Made by a program: the position numbers and the translations under genes
From: CALBPI01 sp963922335
GTDB lineage: Bacteria > Pseudomonadota > Gammaproteobacteria > Steroidobacterales > Woeseiaceae
DNA: 64,000 bases
Direction of reading: 5' to 3'
NCBI GenBank assembly: GCA_963922335.1
Contig: CAWUIB010000010.1
Coordinates: 1 to 64,000 of the forward strand
Shown: one piece after another, positions 33,079-42,342 of the stretch
Numbering within the stretch: position 1 is the first letter of the stretch
How the letters are laid out: each line of letters opens with the position of its first letter
The notes under the pieces: model-generated
The model's input: only the letters and a program-made list of their open reading frames with translations
The model's database searches: none
What the model was told of the DNA's origin: nothing

Positions 33079-35304
33079 ATGCGAAGTTTCGTACTAACGA
33101 TCGCACTGTGGGTGGGCGCTACGGTGCTCCCCAATGCCTACGCAGAGGAGTCCGCCGCCGTTGTCGATGGGCGCCCGAGAGTGGCATTGGTGCTTTCCGG
33201 CGGCGGTGCGCGGGGTGCTGCGCACGTGGGCGTGATTCGCGCGTTGGAGCAGTTACAGGTCCCGGTTGATGTCGTGGTTGGCACCAGCATGGGCGCGGTC
33301 GTTGGCGGGCTGTATTGCGCCGGTCTGGACGCAGAGGCACTCGATGCCGTGGTGAGGGATATCGACTGGCTGGATGCCTTTGTTGATAACTCGGCGCGCA
33401 AGGATCTGACGTACCGGCGCAAACGCGATGACGACGATTTCCTGATTCGATTCGATCTTGGCGTCAGGGACGGCCGGTTGCGGGTGCCGACCGGGATTAT
33501 TCAGGCGCAGAAGCTCATGCAGTATCTGCGCGAGAATACGCTGGCCTACTCCGAGACCGGATCTTTCGATGAGTTGCCCACGCCCTATCGCGCTGTCGCT
33601 GCGGATCTCGGCACTGGCGATACGGTTGTGCTGTCCAAGGGTGACCTCGCACTGGCTATGCGATCGAGCATGTCCGCGCCGGGTGTTTTCGCACCCGTCG
33701 AGTTCGATCATCAGATCCTGGTCGACGGCGGGCTGGCGATGAATCTTCCCGTTGAGGTCGCGCGCGAGTTGAATGTCGATGTGATTATCGCGATCGACGT
33801 CGGGTTCCCTGTGCTGCCGGTAGACACACTCGATTCTGCGCTCGCGGTGTCCAACCAAATGCTGACGATTCTTATCGAGCGAGAGACACGCGAACAGCGC
33901 GCGCTACTGCGAGACGGTGATGTCCTGATCCAGCCGGCCCTTGGCACTTTGGGCTCCACGGATTTTCTGCAAGCTCTGGATGCCATCGAGATCGGGTATC
34001 GGAGTACGCTGGCCGCAGCTGAGCGGTTGTCGCATTTGTCTTTGGACGATGCGCAGTACGCTGCGCATCTAGCCAAGCGCGAACGAAGGGAGCCTGGCGA
34101 GCGGGTTGCTGGATACGTCCAGGTCAATACCGATGTGCCGATCAAGCCCGAGGTGATCTCAACGCGCATGGCAACGCAGGCAGGGCAGCCGTTGTCGATT
34201 GAGCGTCTTCGAGAAGATCTCGCAAAAATCCACGGCCTTGGCTTTTTCGAGCGCGTGGACTATCGATGGGTGCCCGGAGATGAGCCAGACTCGGGTGGTG
34301 TGGTTATCGACGCCGCGGGTAAACAATGGGGGCCGGGGTATCTTCGATTTGGCGCTTCGCTCGAAGAAGACTTCGAGGGCTCAGGCACGTTCCAGGCATC
34401 GGCGCGATACTTGCAAACCGCGATCAATCGTTATGGTGCAGAGTGGCGTACCAGCCTTTCAGTAGGCACGAACCTCTTCATCGAATCGGAGTTCTACCAG
34501 CCAATCAGTCAGGACCTGCGCTACTTCGTCGCGCCGATTGCGAGATTCGAGCAAAGAAACCTGAATGTATTCGACGGCGATAATCGAATCGCACGCTATC
34601 GACTCTCGACAGGGAACCTCGAGCTGTCGGTCGGTCGTGAGATCAGCAACTGGGGTGAGATACGGCTCGGGTTGTTCCGCGAAAATGGTGATGCACGCGC
34701 CAAAGTCGGTGCGCCCGAATTGCCACAGATCGAATTTGATGCCGGTGGTGTTCGGGCTGCTTTCGGTTTTGACAGCCTCGACGATACCGTCTTTCCGAAA
34801 CGCGGTTCGCGTTTTGAACTTACGATGCGCTCTGTGCGCGAAGCGATGGGTGGCGCCCGCAACTACGAGACGTACCGGTCGACTTACGATGGCTATTGGA
34901 CGCGCGGCAGACACACGCTGTCGTTTGGACTGGATCTGGCGACGAGTAGCAATGCTGACGATATCCTCCCTGAGGTGTCTTTTCTCGGCGGGTTTCTGAA
35001 TCTATCCGGGCTGGACCGCGACGCGTTGTCGGGACCCCATACCGCAGTCTCGCGATTGGTGTACCAGCGCAGGGTCGGTCGCACCGGCGGCGGCTTTTTT
35101 GACTGGCCGCTCTATCTGGGGGCGTCGGTGGAGGCGGGTAATGCCTGGCAGACGCGCAGTGATGTGTCGGCAGGCAATCTCATATTTAACGGCAGTTTGT
35201 TCGCCCGCCTGGATACGTTTCTCGGGCCTGCGTATCTCGCGAGTGGTTTCGGTGAAGATGGTGAAACCACCCTCTATTTCTTCCTCGGTGCAACACCCAA
35301 CTGA
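33079..35304 (+). CDS. Patatin-like phospholipase fused to POTRA and Omp85-type barrel (type Vd secretion)
   Basis: 741 residues with a signal peptide (about 1-24). The patatin domain has LVLSGGGARGAAHVG (oxyanion loop), GTSMGAVVGG (nucleophile elbow GxSxG) and VDGGLAMNLPV (Asp of the dyad). A POTRA-like region at about 345-420 (SIERLREDLAKIHGLGFFERVDY) leads into a 16-strand-type barrel ending in aromatic-rich strands (TTLYFFLGATPN). This is the PlpD-like layout in which the barrel exports the lipase domain. The likely action is on phospholipids at the surface or after release. GAGG before the ATG is too close to be a normal ribosome-binding site (see the leaderless note). Divergent from icd. 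Confidence 0.9.
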   Translation: MRSFVLTIALWVGATVLPNAYAEESAAVVDGRPRVALVLSGGGARGAAHVGVIRALEQLQVPVDVVVGTSMGAVVGGLYCAGLDAEALDAVVRDIDWLDAFVDNSARKDLTYRRKRDDDDFLIRFDLGVRDGRLRVPTGIIQAQKLMQYLRENTLAYSETGSFDELPTPYRAVAADLGTGDTVVLSKGDLALAMRSSMSAPGVFAPVEFDHQILVDGGLAMNLPVEVARELNVDVIIAIDVGFPVLPVDTLDSALAVSNQMLTILIERETREQRALLRDGDVLIQPALGTLGSTDFLQALDAIEIGYRSTLAAAERLSHLSLDDAQYAAHLAKRERREPGERVAGYVQVNTDVPIKPEVISTRMATQAGQPLSIERLREDLAKIHGLGFFERVDYRWVPGDEPDSGGVVIDAAGKQWGPGYLRFGASLEEDFEGSGTFQASARYLQTAINRYGAEWRTSLSVGTNLFIESEFYQPISQDLRYFVAPIARFEQRNLNVFDGDNRIARYRLSTGNLELSVGREISNWGEIRLGLFRENGDARAKVGAPELPQIEFDAGGVRAAFGFDSLDDTVFPKRGSRFELTMRSVREAMGGARNYETYRSTYDGYWTRGRHTLSFGLDLATSSNADDILPEVSFLGGFLNLSGLDRDALSGPHTAVSRLVYQRRVGRTGGGFFDWPLYLGASVEAGNAWQTRSDVSAGNLIFNGSLFARLDTFLGPAYLASGFGEDGETTLYFFLGATPN

Positions 35305-35322
35305 GCGCCGCACCCTGCCGCG

Positions 35323-35586
35323 TCAAGTATTGCGATCGACCGATTCCAGAACGATGCTCGGGTCATCGCCAATGCGATAGAAGCCGTGCCGCCGGCGCAT
35401 CTGTTCGAGTTTTTGGTCGCGCTCGTCACGCGTCTGAAACCAATGGAATTTCTCCCACTCAGCACCAACAAGTTTGTTGAATGGGTCTGATGGTGGAGCG
35501 GTCACTCGGATCCCCCACGGCCGCTCATCGTTGATGTTGCTCGAATCCACGAGGTTGTGCTCGTGGCAATACGCTTTGTCGCTCAT
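35323..35586 (-). CDS. Small conserved-looking protein, unknown function
   Basis: 87 residues, not recognised. It has no signal peptide or membrane helix. Composition is normal for a cytosolic protein, with aromatic and charged clusters (WEKFHWF, RHGFYRIGD) and a central PWGIRV segment. AGGGA lies about 12 bases before its ATG. It fills the gap between the patatin gene and the RIO-like kinase and is read on the same strand as the latter, 62 bases downstream. Coding status rests on a proper start and composition only. Confidence 0.6.
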   Translation of the reverse strand: MSDKAYCHEHNLVDSSNINDERPWGIRVTAPPSDPFNKLVGAEWEKFHWFQTRDERDQKLEQMRRRHGFYRIGDDPSIVLESVDRNT

Positions 35587-35648
35587 CGGATTGGTCCCTA
35601 TTTACCGTGCGTCGATAATAGCGATGCACCTTGCCCGGGTACAGGGCG

Positions 35649-36329
35649 CTACTGTCTGCCGCGATCAGCAGCGCCCTCACGATCAGACCAGTTAAGGATC
35701 ACTCGTGTGACAAACAAGTAGAGCTTCTTCCCCGTTGCACTCCAGATTCGGCTGGGCAGCGAGGGTCGATCCAGAATCCCGCGCTCGCGCTGCGTCAGGT
35801 AGTCGGGCAGGTAAGTTCGCTTGTGTTTGAGCAAATGCCGTAGATCCTCTCGAGCTTGTTGCCGAAATCGCCAGGTTCTTTTGCGAAACACGGATGCCAA
35901 CTGGAAGTCGACCAGTGCGGGCTGCCCATCATCGGTCACCAGCCAATTGGGTTCCTTCGCAAGATCGTTGTGCGTGAGTCCAGCTCGGTGCAGGCGGTGC
36001 AGGAGTTTGCGCGCAGCCCGGAAATATTCGATATCGCGAGGCCGGGCCTCGTACATCGGCACGCCCGCGACAAAGGTTCGGTGCAGTCCGTCGCGACTCA
36101 GCGCCAACAGCCGAGGGGCCGGGAAGCGGTCTGGCAGAGCACCGAGCGCCAATGCCTCGCGACGCATCAGCCAGCGTGCCAGTGGGCGCGCCCATGATTT
36201 CGCGACAGAGAGATCGCGTGCCACGAATCGGTCACCGTCGGGCTGCTGGCAGAGAAGGACTGCCCCGAACGTGTCGCGCTTTAGCAATTCGCTTTGCACT
36301 AGCGGGCGCATGAGTTCTGTTTTCGCCAT
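35649..36329 (-). CDS. RIO/Kdo-kinase-like small protein kinase
   Basis: 226 residues. The catalytic loop reads LHRAGLTHNDLAKEPNW and the metal loop VDFQLAS, the HxD...N and DFx pattern seen in RIO-type and lipopolysaccharide (Kdo/heptose) kinases. A Lys/Arg-rich N-lobe lacks a clear Gly-rich loop. It has no signal peptide, so it is cytosolic. The substrate could be a lipopolysaccharide core sugar or a protein; sequence alone does not decide. It is divergently transcribed from the large AAA protein, with starts about 70 bases apart. Confidence 0.8.
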   Translation of the reverse strand: MAKTELMRPLVQSELLKRDTFGAVLLCQQPDGDRFVARDLSVAKSWARPLARWLMRREALALGALPDRFPAPRLLALSRDGLHRTFVAGVPMYEARPRDIEYFRAARKLLHRLHRAGLTHNDLAKEPNWLVTDDGQPALVDFQLASVFRKRTWRFRQQAREDLRHLLKHKRTYLPDYLTQRERGILDRPSLPSRIWSATGKKLYLFVTRVILNWSDREGAADRGRQ

Positions 36330-36400
36330 TGCCCTAGTTTTGTCGACAGGCTGTGCGCTGGCAAGTAGGTCGCTGCACGATGCGCTGGTACTCTTCGCAC

Positions 36401-39400
36401 ATGGCCTCGCCGACCCACACTGATACGACGCTTAGCGGAGCGACGACACGCGCGTCCCGACCGGAGTTTTTCTCACAAGGCGGGCCGTTGTCACCGGACC
36501 GGCCGGGCTACGTTGAGCGCCAGGCCGATGAAAAAGTTTGGAACGCGCTGGAAGGTCGCCAGTTCATCAATCTCACAGGCGCGCCGAAAAGTGGCAAAAC
36601 CAGCCTTTTGCTGAGGCTCGCAAAACGGCTACGTGATTTGGATGAGCCGCCAGCACTCGCGATGATCGAAATCAGGCAGCTGATCGAGCGTGAAGGTCGC
36701 GAAGATGTCGCGCGCTGTTTCTATGCGATCGCGTTTCGACTTGCTCGGCAGCTTCGCGTGGGATTCGATTTGCAGGATTGGTGGGCGGACAATGCCATGC
36801 TGCCGCACCACTTGCGCTTTCTAGAACTCTTTCGCGAATTCACCCTGGCGAATCCTGGTAAACGGCTGGTATTGCTCTTCGACGATACCGGAGATCTTAT
36901 TCGGCGCGAGGAGGGTGAGCCGCTCCTGACGGCGATTCGATTGGCGTTCGATGCGCGCACCACCGACCCTGAGATGGCGCGACTGTCGATTCTGTTCGGC
37001 AGTACCGGAGATGCGCAATTCGGCGTGGCAGGCTCCGAGAAGTTGCCACATCAAATATCCGTGCGCGTCCAGCTTGAGTCTTTCACACTTGGACAAACGC
37101 TGCGTCTGGCGCCCGCACTTGGCTTCAGCCGGGATGTGGCCGAATTTGCGATGCAACGCATTTACGATTGGGTTGCCGGTCAACCCTCCATGACCCAGGC
37201 GCTGGCCGCGCGACTCGCGACACGGGAGACCGATGCAGAGAGCGTAGCCGCCATAGTGGATGCGCTTGCAGAGCGAATGCTTGCCCGTAGTCAGTCCTCG
37301 AGCAACGACGATTACATCAACGCAGCGAGTCGCAGAATACTCGACACGCCGCGCGCCCAGCGTGACCAAATGTTGGTGGCACTAGGCCGTGTGTCCAAGC
37401 AAGGTCGATTACTCTTTGATGCGAAGTCGGCGGCACATGACCGTCTGCTTGCCGTCGGGCTGACGCAACTCAGTCCGGATGGTTTTCTCGTGCCGGGCAG
37501 TCGCTTGCTACGACGTCGATTCGGTGCGGCGTGGGCTAACGGGCACCTAGCTGTAAAGTACGCGGGTGTCGTCTCAGCGCTGGTTCTGGCATTGGCTGGC
37601 ATCGTGTTGCCCGTCTGGTACTTCTCTGTCTTGCCGCAGGGTTGGGTGCGCACATTGACTGATGCGAGTGCCAGCCCGGTGGCGATCGAACAGGCGCACC
37701 GACGTCTTGCCCGGCTGCCCGGCCACAGAGAAAGTGCGGACCGGTTGCTCGCGTTTGCGCTCGACACGCGATACGAGACGGCCGACTCGGACGAAGCGGT
37801 CAACGTACTCGATACTCTGGCCTCTCGCGAAGGGATCGACGACGCTCAAAGGCGCGGCTGGCGTCGTTCTGTATGGTTACGGCAACGTGATCGAGCACTT
37901 GCACTTGGTGATCGCCTCGGCGCGATTCGCGCGGTGTCGATGGCGATGAGCTCCAGCGATGATGATTCGGCACTGGAGCGCGAATTGTCTTCGTTGTTGG
38001 GCACCGACCTTGCTCAACTACGCAGCATTCTGGACACTGGATCGCCGGTTGATGCTGTGCGCTATCAGGCGCGCAGTGGTGTGCTCGTATCCCGGCACGC
38101 AAATGACCTGAAATTTTGGTCGCGTAATTCCCAAACCGGTTGGGACGCGGCGGCTGTATCTTTGTCTCCGTTCGCGCTTCGCGCAGCCCCTGCCAACCTG
38201 AGGTTCGAGTTGCCGGCAATCAACCGACCGGTCAGGCTCGAGGCGGAGTTACAAATCAGTCACCCACGGCCTCGCGACCTGCTGCTCACGCTCACTGCGC
38301 CGAACGGCAGCAGTGCGTCGATATCCGTGGATGCACTTCCTTCAAGTCGCTGGCGTCTCTCCGATGTCCCCGAGTTTGATGTATTCGCAGCGTCGATGCC
38401 CGCCGGTATCTGGTCCATGACCCTGGTTGACGTGATGCCGGATATGGCTGGTGAGATCATCTCTGCGAGCATCGGCGGTATCAGCGCTGATGTATCCGCC
38501 GGGCTGGAGATTCAAGATCCCATGGCGGCGACGGCGCTGGAGGTCCGGCTGGCCGGGGACGCAAGGTTTGCCATCGCGATGCCGGACGCCGGAGGCAATC
38601 TTGCGGCTGCCTGGGATTTGACCAGCCGAAAACTGGTGGCCGCGATTCCTGTCGATCCGGAGACACGAGTATTGGGTTTCGGCAACCGCGGCACCGAGGT
38701 CTTTCTCGGTAGCGCGTCTCGACTGGTCCGGCGTCGCTTGAGCGATGGAATGAGTTTGGTGCTACCCGAGGACCTCAATGCGGTCGGGGGAGTCTGGCTT
38801 TCGCCAAGTGGTACCTACCTCGCGGGCAACACTGCCGATGATGCAGCACTGGTGATTCTCGATGTGCGCAACGCGGAAGTGGTGTCGAGGCTCGCCAGTG
38901 GGCGGCGTCCTACGCATGTCGCCATCACCGATGATGGTGCTTTTGTCGCCGTCGCGGACGCCGATCAGGTGGTGCGCATTTGGTCACGTGACCGTGATGC
39001 GTTCTTCTCTCAGTTGCCAGTTGATTCAACGTTGATGGGCCTCGAGTTCGTCGGTGATCAGCTTCTTATTTATCGCAACTCAGGCGGACTGTTGAGCTGG
39101 TCGCCGGACCGGCCGAACGCATTGACCCGCTGGACCGGAGAGCCTGGATGGTCGGCAGCACACGATGTACAGACCACATTGACGATGCTGGGATCAGGCA
39201 GAAACGGGTTTCGGATTCATGATCTGGCGGCACGAAGAGATCGCGCTTTGCCGATTCTCGGTTTATCCCCGTCTTCATTGCGTGCCGAGTTATTGCGTGT
39301 GCGAGATGCAATGGCGGTTTTCAGTGAGCCGTCGACAGGGCGGGTCTCCGTTTACGAGCCGAGTCTGCCAGCGTTGCCTGTTGGGGGATTTCGCCTACAA

Positions 39401-40342
39401 CAGGCGTGGTTGTCGGATAACGGCAAAGCGATTGCGTTCAGTGACTATCGAGATGCTTTCACGGCACTGCGGCTCGATGAAGATATTCCTGGGTTATCGG
39501 TAATCGACGACGCAGTCGCACCGGTAACGCACAGCGGGGCGCCATCGATTGTTCGATTTTCACCGGATAGCGCGACCGCCTTATCCATTGAACGTCAGGG
39601 TTTGTTTCGGTTGCACGACCTTGAGCGTGCCAGCGTGCGACGCGAGATTGGACGTATCTCCGGCGAGGTTACCGATGCTGCGTTCAACCTGTCCGGTGAT
39701 CAGTTCGCTGTGATTGCCGGTGACCAGGTGCTGGGTTTCGACCGTGGCAGCGGCGAGCTTTCTGCCAGACAGTCTGCGGGCGAACGGTTGAGTGCGATCT
39801 CATGGAATCCGTCAACGCAGCAGTGGCTCATCGGTGACGCTAAAGGGAACGTGCTCGGGTGGGATGGGTACACCGAATCGCCGCTGCAACCTGTCGCCAT
39901 CGCATCGGGCGGACCTGTGGATCATGTCGCTGGCGGTCTCATTGGAAAGCATATCGTGGTTGCATACGGGCGGCGCCTGCAATTGATCGATGCCGAGACG
40001 GGGGGGCTTATCGGCACCGCGCTGGAACTGCCTGCTAGCGTCGAGTCTATGCGCCCCACAAAAAATGGACGTTATGTGGTGGTGCGAGCAGGTCGCTGGC
40101 TCTTGCGTATTCGTGACGCGCGGGTTGGTCTCAGCATTTCCGATCAGCGGCTGTTGCCCGCAGGTGCATTGAACCATAGTGGATTTTCTATGGTTGGTGC
40201 AGATGCGTCGGCGGTCGTGATGCTGGATGGTTTGGACGAGCCACTGCCGCGAGTGCTTCACTTTGATTTCAGCGATGTGACACCTGTCGGTCCGGCGGTA
40301 CTTGAGCGACTCAATCAGGTGTTAGGAATCGTCAGTCAGTAG
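36401..40342 (+). CDS. Giant AAA_35-type ATPase with TM helix, P-domain and beta-propeller
   Basis: About 1313 residues. The order is: an AAA-like domain (LSPDRPGYVERQADEKVW, Walker A GAPKSGKTS, Walker B LVLLFDDTGD); one transmembrane helix (encoded near 37550-37630); a helical stretch; a proprotein-convertase P-domain-like beta sandwich (near 38190-38480: LQISHPRPRDLLLTLTAPNG, AGIWSMTLVDVMPD); then about 600 residues of WD40-like propeller (PDSATAL, LASGRRPTHVAITDDGAFVAVADADQVVRIWSRD). Topology would place the ATPase inside and the propeller in the periplasm. This resembles STAND-like sensors, but the P-domain is unusual. Start is uncertain: ATG 36401 was chosen; GTG 36353 and ATG 36380 are open. 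The 3' end overlaps the convergent acyltransferase gene by 21 bases. Confidence 0.8.
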   Translation: MASPTHTDTTLSGATTRASRPEFFSQGGPLSPDRPGYVERQADEKVWNALEGRQFINLTGAPKSGKTSLLLRLAKRLRDLDEPPALAMIEIRQLIEREGREDVARCFYAIAFRLARQLRVGFDLQDWWADNAMLPHHLRFLELFREFTLANPGKRLVLLFDDTGDLIRREEGEPLLTAIRLAFDARTTDPEMARLSILFGSTGDAQFGVAGSEKLPHQISVRVQLESFTLGQTLRLAPALGFSRDVAEFAMQRIYDWVAGQPSMTQALAARLATRETDAESVAAIVDALAERMLARSQSSSNDDYINAASRRILDTPRAQRDQMLVALGRVSKQGRLLFDAKSAAHDRLLAVGLTQLSPDGFLVPGSRLLRRRFGAAWANGHLAVKYAGVVSALVLALAGIVLPVWYFSVLPQGWVRTLTDASASPVAIEQAHRRLARLPGHRESADRLLAFALDTRYETADSDEAVNVLDTLASREGIDDAQRRGWRRSVWLRQRDRALALGDRLGAIRAVSMAMSSSDDDSALERELSSLLGTDLAQLRSILDTGSPVDAVRYQARSGVLVSRHANDLKFWSRNSQTGWDAAAVSLSPFALRAAPANLRFELPAINRPVRLEAELQISHPRPRDLLLTLTAPNGSSASISVDALPSSRWRLSDVPEFDVFAASMPAGIWSMTLVDVMPDMAGEIISASIGGISADVSAGLEIQDPMAATALEVRLAGDARFAIAMPDAGGNLAAAWDLTSRKLVAAIPVDPETRVLGFGNRGTEVFLGSASRLVRRRLSDGMSLVLPEDLNAVGGVWLSPSGTYLAGNTADDAALVILDVRNAEVVSRLASGRRPTHVAITDDGAFVAVADADQVVRIWSRDRDAFFSQLPVDSTLMGLEFVGDQLLIYRNSGGLLSWSPDRPNALTRWTGEPGWSAAHDVQTTLTMLGSGRNGFRIHDLAARRDRALPILGLSPSSLRAELLRVRDAMAVFSEPSTGRVSVYEPSLPALPVGGFRLQQAWLSDNGKAIAFSDYRDAFTALRLDEDIPGLSVIDDAVAPVTHSGAPSIVRFSPDSATALSIERQGLFRLHDLERASVRREIGRISGEVTDAAFNLSGDQFAVIAGDQVLGFDRGSGELSARQSAGERLSAISWNPSTQQWLIGDAKGNVLGWDGYTESPLQPVAIASGGPVDHVAGGLIGKHIVVAYGRRLQLIDAETGGLIGTALELPASVESMRPTKNGRYVVVRAGRWLLRIRDARVGLSISDQRLLPAGALNHSGFSMVGADASAVVMLDGLDEPLPRVLHFDFSDVTPVGPAVLERLNQVLGIVSQ

Positions 40343-42205
40343 GCTTCGCACTCGCGCTTCCAGTGTGGCGGCGTCTGCATCAATAGCCGCTATCGGCTCG
40401 CCTATTTCGATTTCAATAGGTGCGCGGAAACGCCGTGGCCATTTGCGCAGCGCACCGCCATCGGAGCGACTGAACCAGCTTCCCCAAAGGCCATTCAGCG
40501 CCACAGGAACGACGCTCACTGGGCGCGCCGCCAGAATCCGCTCAACTCCAGGTCTGAAGGGTTGCAGGGTGCCGTCACGCGTGATTCCGCCCTCAGGGAA
40601 TATGCACACGATGTTATCGGTGGCGAGCGCATCGTCGATCGCAGCGAACGCTGCTTCCATGAGTTCCGGGTTTTCACGCTTCCCCGCGATTGGGATGGCT
40701 CGTGCACTGCGGAATACCTGGTTCAGGACGGGCGTCTCAAAGATCTTGTAGTACATGACGAACCGCGCCGGTCGCGGGACTGCAGCACCCAATAGCAATG
40801 CGTCGACGAAGCTCACGTGATTCGCGACGATTAACAATGGTCCGGCATCGGCAATGTGGTGAAGTCCGCGAACCTGCACCCGGTACATCACGTTTACGAT
40901 GATCCAGGCGACAAGTCGCATCACGAATTCGGGCAACAGCGTGAACAGGAATACCGTGATCGCTGCGTTCATCAGTGCCAGCGTCAGAAAGATTCCCGGA
41001 ATATCGACACCGACCGTCAGGAGAACGATCGCAAGTCCTGCGCCGGCAATCATCATCACCGAATTCAAGATGTTGTTCGCCGCGACCACCCGAGCGCGGA
41101 CCTCTGGCGCACTGCGATCTTGCATCATCGCGTATAGCGGAACGCTGAAGAATCCACCGAACACGCCGAGCAGCGCCAGATCCAGCGTCAATCTCCAGCC
41201 AGAGAACGAGGTGAAAAACTCTGCTGCCGAGATTTGTTCCGTGGAGTGAGCGCCACCCCATGCGAACCAAATATCGGCGGCGAATACGCTGAGGCCGATA
41301 GCGCCGATCGGCACCAGACCAAGCTCTATGTGTCGGCGTGAGAGTTTTTCGCAGAGCAATGCGCCAGCGCCGGTGCCAATAGCGAAACCCGTCAACAAAA
41401 GGTTGGCCAGGAATGGCGTTGCATTCAGCGTTTCGCGTGCGAGTGCCGGCAGCTGCATCAGCGCGACAAAACCAAATGTCCAAAACCAGGAAAGACCGAT
41501 GATGGATAAGAAAACCGAACGCTCGGTGCGTGCGTGACGAACAACCTCGAGGGTGTCGCGCCAGAGATTCCAGCTGACTTGCGTGGTCGGGTCTGCAGCG
41601 GATATCGAGGGGATCGCGCGACTTGCCAACAAGCCGAGCAGCGCAAGGATGAGAATGCAGCCGCCAAGCAGATATGGCCCTGCACCTTCGATGGTCGACA
41701 CGGTACCGCCGATGAACAGCCCGACAATGATCGCAAGGTACGTTCCGCCCTCAACCAGTCCGTTGGCGCCGATGAGTGACTGGCGTGGAACAAGGTCGGG
41801 CAGGATTGCGTATTTGATCGGACCGAAGAACGTAGATTGAACCCCCATCGCGAACACGAGCACCACCAACCCGTTTACGGTTTGTAGCGCCAGCATTGCT
41901 ATCGCCAAAAGGGCGAGCAGAACCTCGAATGCCTTAACGCGTCGAATAAGCCGCGCCTTGTCCATTCGATCAGCGATCTGACCTGCCGGCGCTGAGAACA
42001 GCAGGAAGGGCAGAATGAAAACCGCCCCGACAACGTTCGCGAGAATGTCTGCCGAGCCATCGGCATATTCGATCACCCCATAGGTGACCAACATCACCAG
42101 CCCATTGCGCAAAACGTTATCGTTCAGCGCGCCGAGACACTGGGTAACGAAGTAGGCTAAGAAACGTGGCGTACTCAGGAGTGAGAACTGGTTCTCATTG
42201 CGCAA
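40322..42205 (-). CDS. MFS lysophospholipid transporter fused to PlsC-type acyltransferase (Aas-like)
   Basis: About 627 residues. The N-terminal MFS half starts NENQFSLLSTPRFLAYFVTQCLGALNDNVLRN, as in LplT. The C-terminal acyltransferase has VANHVSFVD (HxxxxD) and IFPEGGITRDG (FPEGxxT). It re-imports and re-acylates lysophospholipids, like the combined LplT-Aas function of E. coli. It lacks the acyl-ACP synthetase domain of full-length Aas, so it is shorter. The start is TTG 42205, preceded by GGAGGT six bases away; the upstream GTG at 42250 has no such site. The 3' end overlaps the large AAA gene. Confidence 0.9.
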   Translation of the reverse strand: MRNENQFSLLSTPRFLAYFVTQCLGALNDNVLRNGLVMLVTYGVIEYADGSADILANVVGAVFILPFLLFSAPAGQIADRMDKARLIRRVKAFEVLLALLAIAMLALQTVNGLVVLVFAMGVQSTFFGPIKYAILPDLVPRQSLIGANGLVEGGTYLAIIVGLFIGGTVSTIEGAGPYLLGGCILILALLGLLASRAIPSISAADPTTQVSWNLWRDTLEVVRHARTERSVFLSIIGLSWFWTFGFVALMQLPALARETLNATPFLANLLLTGFAIGTGAGALLCEKLSRRHIELGLVPIGAIGLSVFAADIWFAWGGAHSTEQISAAEFFTSFSGWRLTLDLALLGVFGGFFSVPLYAMMQDRSAPEVRARVVAANNILNSVMMIAGAGLAIVLLTVGVDIPGIFLTLALMNAAITVFLFTLLPEFVMRLVAWIIVNVMYRVQVRGLHHIADAGPLLIVANHVSFVDALLLGAAVPRPARFVMYYKIFETPVLNQVFRSARAIPIAGKRENPELMEAAFAAIDDALATDNIVCIFPEGGITRDGTLQPFRPGVERILAARPVSVVPVALNGLWGSWFSRSDGGALRKWPRRFRAPIEIEIGEPIAAIDADAATLEARVRSLLTDDS

Positions 42206-42211
42206 TCTGGG

Positions 42212-42217
42212 ACCTCC
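42212..42217 (-). promoter_or_regulatory. Ideal ribosome-binding site deciding a TTG start
   Basis: On the minus strand GGAGGT lies six bases before TTG at 42205. It fixes a non-ATG start for the transporter-acyltransferase gene. Confidence 0.8.
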
Positions 42218-42342
42218 CGAAACCGACGTTACAAATGATACTCCGATCACTTCTTCGACTGTCTCAAATCGGTGACAATAACTTACAGATTTGTCGTAAA
42301 TCGATTATGTTCAGCCGAAGCGACCACACCAAATCTCGAAGC

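Noticed and set aside
40737..41483. 248-codon same-strand frame within the transporter-acyltransferase gene
   Set aside because: It lies wholly inside the MFS and acyltransferase coding region in another frame and shows no family pattern.
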